Shown in pieces: positions 59,630 to 64,000 of a stretch of 64,000 nucleotides of DNA (its first letter is position 1; every line of letters starts with the position of its first letter). Source of the stretch: SSC3 sp963769585 (lineage in GTDB: Bacteria > Actinomycetota > Actinomycetes > Propionibacteriales > Nocardioidaceae); assembly GCA_963769585.1 (NCBI GenBank), contig CAVYMJ010000006.1:2170001-2234000 (forward strand). Reading direction: 5' to 3'. A model generated the notes under the pieces. That model was not told where the DNA came from. It did not search any database and was given only the letters and a program-made list of their open reading frames with translations. Both the position numbers and the translations under genes were made by a program.

Positions 59630-61011
59630 AGCGAGGGTCTCCTCTCCGTCCAGTGCGTGGCCGCCTCGAGCTGCGCGGACAGCGCCACCAGCGTCGTCTC
59701 GTCGTACATCCGGCCGACGAGCTGGGCGCCCAGCGGCAGTCCGCCGCGGGAGAGTCCGACCGGCACGTTGGCCGCGGGATTCCCGGTGAGGTTCCACAGA
59801 CCCGTGTAGGCAACCATCGGCACCGACCGCAGCAGCGCCGCGGCAGCTCCTCCCCTGCCCAGGCGCGGCGTACGCGGTGGGAGTGAGGCGATGGTCGGGG
59901 TGAGGAGGACGTCGACCTCGTCGAAGACGAGGTTCGCCTTCTCTGCGATGCGCTCCCCTGCGCGCATCGCTCGCCGGGCCACGTTGTCGGTCGCCCAAGT
60001 GCCGAGCCGCACCACCTGGCGGGTCCGGGACTCGAGCCGTGCGTAGTGCTCGACCAGGTCTGCCTCACCGCGCACCGAGGCGAAGAACAGCGGCACGAAG
60101 GCCCGGCTCGGGTCGGGGTAGCGAGGGTTGATCTCCCGTACGTCGTGACCGAGCTCGGCCAGCGTGTCGGCGGTGCGCCTGACCCCGTCGACCACCTCGG
60201 GGTGCGGACGCACCCCCTTGGTGACCGGCTTGGTCGACCAGCCGATCCTGAGCCGCCCCGGGTCGCGCCCGACCGCGGCTACCAGCGAGTCGGCAGCAGG
60301 AGCCTGGAACATGTCCCCCGGCAGCGACCCGCTCACCACGTCGTAGATGATCGCGCTGTCCAGCACCGACCGGGTGAGCGGCCCGATCGTGCCCAGGGAG
60401 AACCACAGGTGCGCGTTGGGAGCGGTGCTCACCCGCCCCCGCGACGGCTTGAGCCCGAACAGGCCGCAGCAGGCGGACGGGATCCGGATCGAGCCACCGC
60501 CGTCGCCCCCGATGCCCGCGGCGACCATCCCGGAAGCCACCGCCGCGGCGGTACCCCCACTGGAACCGCCCGGAGAGCGTTCGGTGTCCCACGGGTTCCG
60601 GGTGACTCCCGTCGTCTCGGACTCTGTGAAGGGCCACTGCCCGAACTCGGGCATGCAGGTCTTGCCCACGATCACCGCGCCCGCTGCGCGCAGCCGCCGG
60701 ACCACCTCACTGTCGGCGCGCGCCGGGGTCGAGTTGCTCTGGCCACCGAACGTCGTGACGGACCCGGCCACGTCGTACTCCTGCTTGATGGCGATCGGTA
60801 CGCCGTGCAGCGAGCCCTTGGTCGGCTCCGCGTCCCGCCCGGCCGCCTCCGCCAGTGCGTCCTCGCGGAGCACCTCGGAGAAGGCGTTGATCCGGCCGTT
60901 GAACCGGTCGATCCGGTCGAGCACGCTCTCAGTCAGGCTGAGCGCCGTGGTCTGGCCGGAAGACACCGCAGCAGCCTGCGCAGCCACCCCTGCATACGTC
61001 AGCTCGTTCAC
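59626..61011 (-). CDS. Amidase-signature family protein
   Basis: A 461-residue protein. The catalytic triad is visible: Lys in HGVPIAIKQEYDVAG, cis-Ser and Ser nucleophile in RSPGGSSGGTAAAVASGM with GIGGDGGGSIRIPS after it. It should hydrolyse an amide such as a peptide, aryl-amide or acylamide. The GTGA junction couples it to the SDR gene downstream. It is divergent from the ATP-grasp ligase. Confidence 0.92.
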   Translation of the reverse strand: MNELTYAGVAAQAAAVSSGQTTALSLTESVLDRIDRFNGRINAFSEVLREDALAEAAGRDAEPTKGSLHGVPIAIKQEYDVAGSVTTFGGQSNSTPARADSEVVRRLRAAGAVIVGKTCMPEFGQWPFTESETTGVTRNPWDTERSPGGSSGGTAAAVASGMVAAGIGGDGGGSIRIPSACCGLFGLKPSRGRVSTAPNAHLWFSLGTIGPLTRSVLDSAIIYDVVSGSLPGDMFQAPAADSLVAAVGRDPGRLRIGWSTKPVTKGVRPHPEVVDGVRRTADTLAELGHDVREINPRYPDPSRAFVPLFFASVRGEADLVEHYARLESRTRQVVRLGTWATDNVARRAMRAGERIAEKANLVFDEVDVLLTPTIASLPPRTPRLGRGGAAAALLRSVPMVAYTGLWNLTGNPAANVPVGLSRGGLPLGAQLVGRMYDETTLVALSAQLEAATHWTERRPSL

Positions 61012-61114
61012 GGCCCCGATGCTACTCGCGGGTAGGCACCTAGCCCACCGGTGCTATGGAGCACAGTGCAGTATCCGGACGACCATCGTGACTGGGAGCG
61101 ATCGGAAGGTAGCG

Positions 61115-62557
61115 ATGGCCATAGACGATCGAGAGCGCCTGTGCGAGGCATGGGATGCCTACCGGGTGGGGTCCACGACCGACCACGTCATCGTGGCGCT
61201 GCCGTCGTTCAGCCTCGGCGAGACGGTCGTCTCGCACTACGCGAGCCGGCTGGCCGCTCTCGAGCACCGCTACCTGGTGGCCTCGCTCATGCTGCACCGG
61301 ATCACGACCTGCGAGATGGTCTTCCTGGCCTGCCAGCAGCCCGACGACCTCGTCCTGGAGTACTACCGCTCGCTGGTCGATCCCGCCCTGCGCGAGTCCG
61401 TCCGTCGCAGGCTGCGCATCGTCACCGTCGACGATGACAGCGGCCGCGCGGTGGCGGCGAAGCTGCTCGACCAGTCGGAGCTGGTCGAATCGCTCCGTGC
61501 CGACCTGCACGGCCGGCTCGCCCTCCTCGAGCCGTGGAACGTCACCGCCGACGAGGTCGAGCTCGCTCGCAGGCTCGACGTACCGGTCAACGGCACCTCC
61601 CCGGCGCTCTGGCCGCTGGGCTTCAAGAGCGCGGGCCGCAGGATCTTCGCGCGTGCGGGCGTCCCGGTCCCGCTCGGCTCCGAGGACGTACACCAGGTGG
61701 CCGAGGCCACGGCGGCCATCGACCGCATCCGGACCGAGCACCCCCGGGCCGCGGGGGTGGTCATCAAGCATGACAACAGCGGGGCCGGGGACGGGAACCA
61801 CGTGATCCGCTTCGACTCCGGCCCCGACGTAGCTGCAAGTCTGGCCGCGATCCCCGCCTGGTTCCTGCAGGACCTCGAACAGGGTGGGGTCGTGGAGGAG
61901 CTGATCACGGGTGAGGGCTTCAGCAGCCCCAGCGTCCAGGTCGACATCACGCCGTTCGGCGAGGTGCAGGTGCTGTCCACCCACGAGCAGGTGCTCGGTG
62001 GCGAGTCCGGCCAGGTCTACCTGGGCTGCCGGTTCCCCGCGGCCAGCGAGTACGCCGCGCAGCTGGCCAGCTACGGCGAAGTGGTGGGCCGGGTGCTGGC
62101 GCAGGAAGGCGCGGTCGGGCGCCTGGGCATCGACTTCGTCGCGGTCCACAACGATGCGGAGGTTGCGCTGTACGCGCTGGAGATCAACCTGCGGCGCGGC
62201 GGGACCACTCACCCGTTCTGCGTGCTCAGACACCTCGTCCCCGGCCGGTACGACGGCCCGACGGGTCGATGGGTCGCCGACGACGGCAGCACCCGGTCCT
62301 ACTGGTCGACCGACAACCTGGTTGACGCCGGCTGGACCGGCCTGGAGCCGGCCAGAGTGATCGAAGCCGTCCGGGCCGCCGGGCTCGACTGGGACAGGTC
62401 GACCGGGACCGGGGTCGTGCTGCACATGCTCTCCGGGCTGGCCGTGGACGGCAGGATGGGCCTGACCGCGATCGCGCACACCGACCAGGAGGCAGGGCGG
62501 ATGCTCGAGGCCACCCGCGAGGCGGTGCAGCTCACGGCGTCCGGAGCAGCGTCCTGA
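61115..62557 (+). CDS. PGM1-like ATP-grasp peptide ligase-related protein
   Basis: A 480-residue protein with GGAAGG before the ATG. The N-terminal pre-ATP-grasp domain (about 1-170) is followed by an ATP-grasp core: VVIKHDNSGAGDGNHVI, FLQDLEQGGVVEELITG, and the Mg site GIDFVAVH, ALEINLRRGGTTHPF. The C-terminal end (GLTAIAHTDQEAGRMLEATREAV) matches the PGM1-type C-terminal domain. PGM1 of pheganomycin joins peptides with broad specificity; the role here is unknown. It overlaps the convergent glutamate dehydrogenase gene by 26 bases. Confidence 0.78.
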   Translation: MAIDDRERLCEAWDAYRVGSTTDHVIVALPSFSLGETVVSHYASRLAALEHRYLVASLMLHRITTCEMVFLACQQPDDLVLEYYRSLVDPALRESVRRRLRIVTVDDDSGRAVAAKLLDQSELVESLRADLHGRLALLEPWNVTADEVELARRLDVPVNGTSPALWPLGFKSAGRRIFARAGVPVPLGSEDVHQVAEATAAIDRIRTEHPRAAGVVIKHDNSGAGDGNHVIRFDSGPDVAASLAAIPAWFLQDLEQGGVVEELITGEGFSSPSVQVDITPFGEVQVLSTHEQVLGGESGQVYLGCRFPAASEYAAQLASYGEVVGRVLAQEGAVGRLGIDFVAVHNDAEVALYALEINLRRGGTTHPFCVLRHLVPGRYDGPTGRWVADDGSTRSYWSTDNLVDAGWTGLEPARVIEAVRAAGLDWDRSTGTGVVLHMLSGLAVDGRMGLTAIAHTDQEAGRMLEATREAVQLTASGAAS

Positions 62558-64000
62558 CCACCCGGAGCCCGACCGAGAGCCTGGCCAGGTCGGCCTTCTC
62601 GTCCGAGCAGATCTCGTCCAGGGTGGTCACGGCGCGGGTCACCACGACCTCGTCGTCCTCCTCCCAGTCCGCGATGCGTGCCGGGATCGGCTTGTCTCCG
62701 GGCGTGTCGCTCAGCACCTGGGCGGTGAGCTGGCCGTGCACGGCGTGCAGGTCCTCGCGCAGCGCCGCACGCGCCATCGTCTGCCAGCGGTCGTCGCGGG
62801 GCAGGCCCAGGATCCGCGCCACCAGCGCCGATAGTCCCAGCCGCTCCCCCAGCGCGAAGTGAAGCCGGGCCACGTCGAGTGGCTGGACCCCATCGCGCTT
62901 GGAGGTCTCCACGATCGTCAGCACGGCGTACGCCGGCGGGAGGACCGCCACCCGCGCGGCGAGCTCCTCGGGGACCCCGCGGTCGACGAGCCGCTGCTTG
63001 CGCAGGTTGAAGGCGTCCAGCTCGCGGCCGGTGAGAACCTCGGGCATGGCGCCCAGCATCTTCGTCGCCATGGTGCCGAAGAAGTCGACGGTCCCCTCGC
63101 TGTCCAGCGGTGGCCTGCGGTTGTTGATCAGCCAGCGGGTGGCCCGCTCGACCAGGGTGCGCATCTCCAGCCGCATGTGGGTCTGTACGTCAGCAGGAAG
63201 CACGTTGTCGTAGGAGTTGATCTCGTCGATCACCGCCCGAGACCCGAAGATCTCCCGCGCGACGAAGTTGGCTCGCACGAGCTCCTCGGCGCTGGCCGCA
63301 GTCTCCTCCGAGAGGCGGTGGTAGAAAGTCATCCCCGCACCGTTGACCAGGTCGTTGACCGCCTGCGTCACCACGATCTCGCGGCGCAGCGGGTGAGCCT
63401 CCATCTGCTCGCGGTACGTCTGGCGCATCGGGGTCGGGAAGTACTGGTACAGGTCTGACCGGAAGAACGGGTCGTCCGGCAGGTCGGAGTCGAGCAGCTC
63501 CTGGGCAAGCACAATCTTGGTGTAGGCCAGCAGCACCGAGAGCTCGGGGGCGGTGAGCCCCTGCTTGGCCTCGATGCGTAGCGCGACCTGCTTGCGGGTC
63601 GGCAGGAACTCCAGCGCGCGATCCAGCAGGCCCCTGCGTTCGAGCCGACGGATCCAGTCCTCGTGGACGTGCAGGAGCGCTGGGCTCTGGGCAGACGCGG
63701 CAGCCAGCGCCGTGTTCTGTTCGTAGTTGTCCCGCAGGACCAGCGTCGCGACCTCGTCGGTCATCGAGGCGAGCAGCTCGTTGCGCTGCTTCTGGGTCAG
63801 GTCTCCGGCGGCCACCACCGCGTCGAGCAGGATCTTGATGTTCACCTCGTGGTCGGAGGTGTCCACCCCTGCGGAGTTGTCGATGAAATCGGTGTTGATC
63901 CGGCCGCCAGCCAGCGCGTACTCGATGCGCCCCCGCTGGGTGAGCCCCAGGTTGCCGCCCTCGCCGACCGCCCTCGCGCGCAGGTCGCCGCCGTTGACCC
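62532..64000 (-). CDS. NAD-specific glutamate dehydrogenase (large type), C-terminal part
   Basis: The frame is open to the window end, so the gene starts outside. The visible 489 residues include GEGGNLGLTQRGRIEYALAGGRINTDFIDNSAGVDTSDHEVNIKILL, a hallmark of the 180-kDa NAD-GDH family, then a long helical tail ending LSVGLRVVRTLLRTP. It oxidises glutamate to 2-oxoglutarate. The 3' end overlaps the ATP-grasp gene by 26 bases. Confidence 0.95.
   Translation of the reverse strand, partial: VNGGDLRARAVGEGGNLGLTQRGRIEYALAGGRINTDFIDNSAGVDTSDHEVNIKILLDAVVAAGDLTQKQRNELLASMTDEVATLVLRDNYEQNTALAAASAQSPALLHVHEDWIRRLERRGLLDRALEFLPTRKQVALRIEAKQGLTAPELSVLLAYTKIVLAQELLDSDLPDDPFFRSDLYQYFPTPMRQTYREQMEAHPLRREIVVTQAVNDLVNGAGMTFYHRLSEETAASAEELVRANFVAREIFGSRAVIDEINSYDNVLPADVQTHMRLEMRTLVERATRWLINNRRPPLDSEGTVDFFGTMATKMLGAMPEVLTGRELDAFNLRKQRLVDRGVPEELAARVAVLPPAYAVLTIVETSKRDGVQPLDVARLHFALGERLGLSALVARILGLPRDDRWQTMARAALREDLHAVHGQLTAQVLSDTPGDKPIPARIADWEEDDEVVVTRAVTTLDEICSDEKADLARLSVGLRVVRTLLRTP

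Overview
The window is very GC-rich, densely coded DNA with frequent GTG starts, several leaderless-looking genes and many 4-bp ATGA/GTGA stop-start overlaps. The gene content fits a high-GC actinobacterium, most likely Nocardioidaceae (Nocardioides-like). Pointers are the prfB / ftsE-ftsX / M23 peptidase / smpB / ssrA block, a DUF222-HNH (13E12-type) gene, an actinobacterial Tad pilus cluster, DUF3039 and DUF3048 genes, Ku with a lysine-rich tail plus separate LigD polymerase and ligase genes, and an NAD-type large glutamate dehydrogenase. The genus is an inference from gene content and order.

Layout. 1-8.2 kb: end of an MFS transporter, a PQ-loop-like membrane protein, a flavin monooxygenase coupled to a LuxR regulator, an AurF-type diiron oxygenase divergent from a TetR regulator, and a polar amino acid ABC importer. 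8.2-18.4 kb: a secreted M36 metalloprotease broken by a frameshift, a small lipoprotein, a TetR/cupin pair sharing a perfect operator, then hppD with Lrp, HxlR and IclR regulators and a thioesterase. 18.4-25.7 kb: helicase, DUF3039, YqgE and malic enzyme on the minus strand, a TetR regulator with its operator, a DUF3048 lipoprotein, and an NlpC/P60 hydrolase behind a c-di-AMP (ydaO-type) riboswitch. 26-32.6 kb: FabG-like SDR, PAP2 membrane protein, HIT protein, AlkX-like glycosylase, then an accessory stretch beside the 3' end of ssrA with an HNH gene, a decayed SnoaL gene, VapBC, and a nucleotidyltransferase coupled to a broken small ORF. 32.6-39.3 kb: ssrA, smpB, M23 peptidase (frameshifted), ftsX, ftsE, prfB. 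39.4-43.6 kb: LuxR, HxlR and FAD-oxidase genes, then an 0.8-kb gene-poor stretch between two copies of a 38-bp repeat. 43.6-49.3 kb: Tad/Flp pilus operon preceded by an ECF sigma factor and a probable anti-sigma factor. 49.5-57.7 kb: acetyltransferase, a 1,023-residue membrane protein carrying a split alpha/beta hydrolase signature, and an NHEJ module (LigD polymerase, ATP-dependent ligase, Ku) interrupted by an HNH gene. 57.7-64 kb: VOC/PadR pair with tandem operators, a frameshifted SDR coupled to an amidase, a PGM1-like ATP-grasp peptide ligase, and the C-terminal part of NAD-glutamate dehydrogenase.

How the parts work together. ssrA and smpB make the trans-translation system next to release factor 2. 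FtsE/FtsX with the coiled-coil M23 protein form a division-linked cell-wall hydrolysis unit. SBP, permease and ATPase form one importer. TadA/B/C with small pilin-like and TadE/TadG-like proteins form a pilus whose upstream sigma/anti-sigma pair may control it. Many regulators sit divergently to one target gene, and several have readable palindromic operators. Three otherwise intact genes (M36 protease, M23 peptidase, SDR) each carry a single-base frameshift, so sequencing indels must be considered beside real inactivation. I saw no tRNA, rRNA, CRISPR array, complete IS element or prophage.
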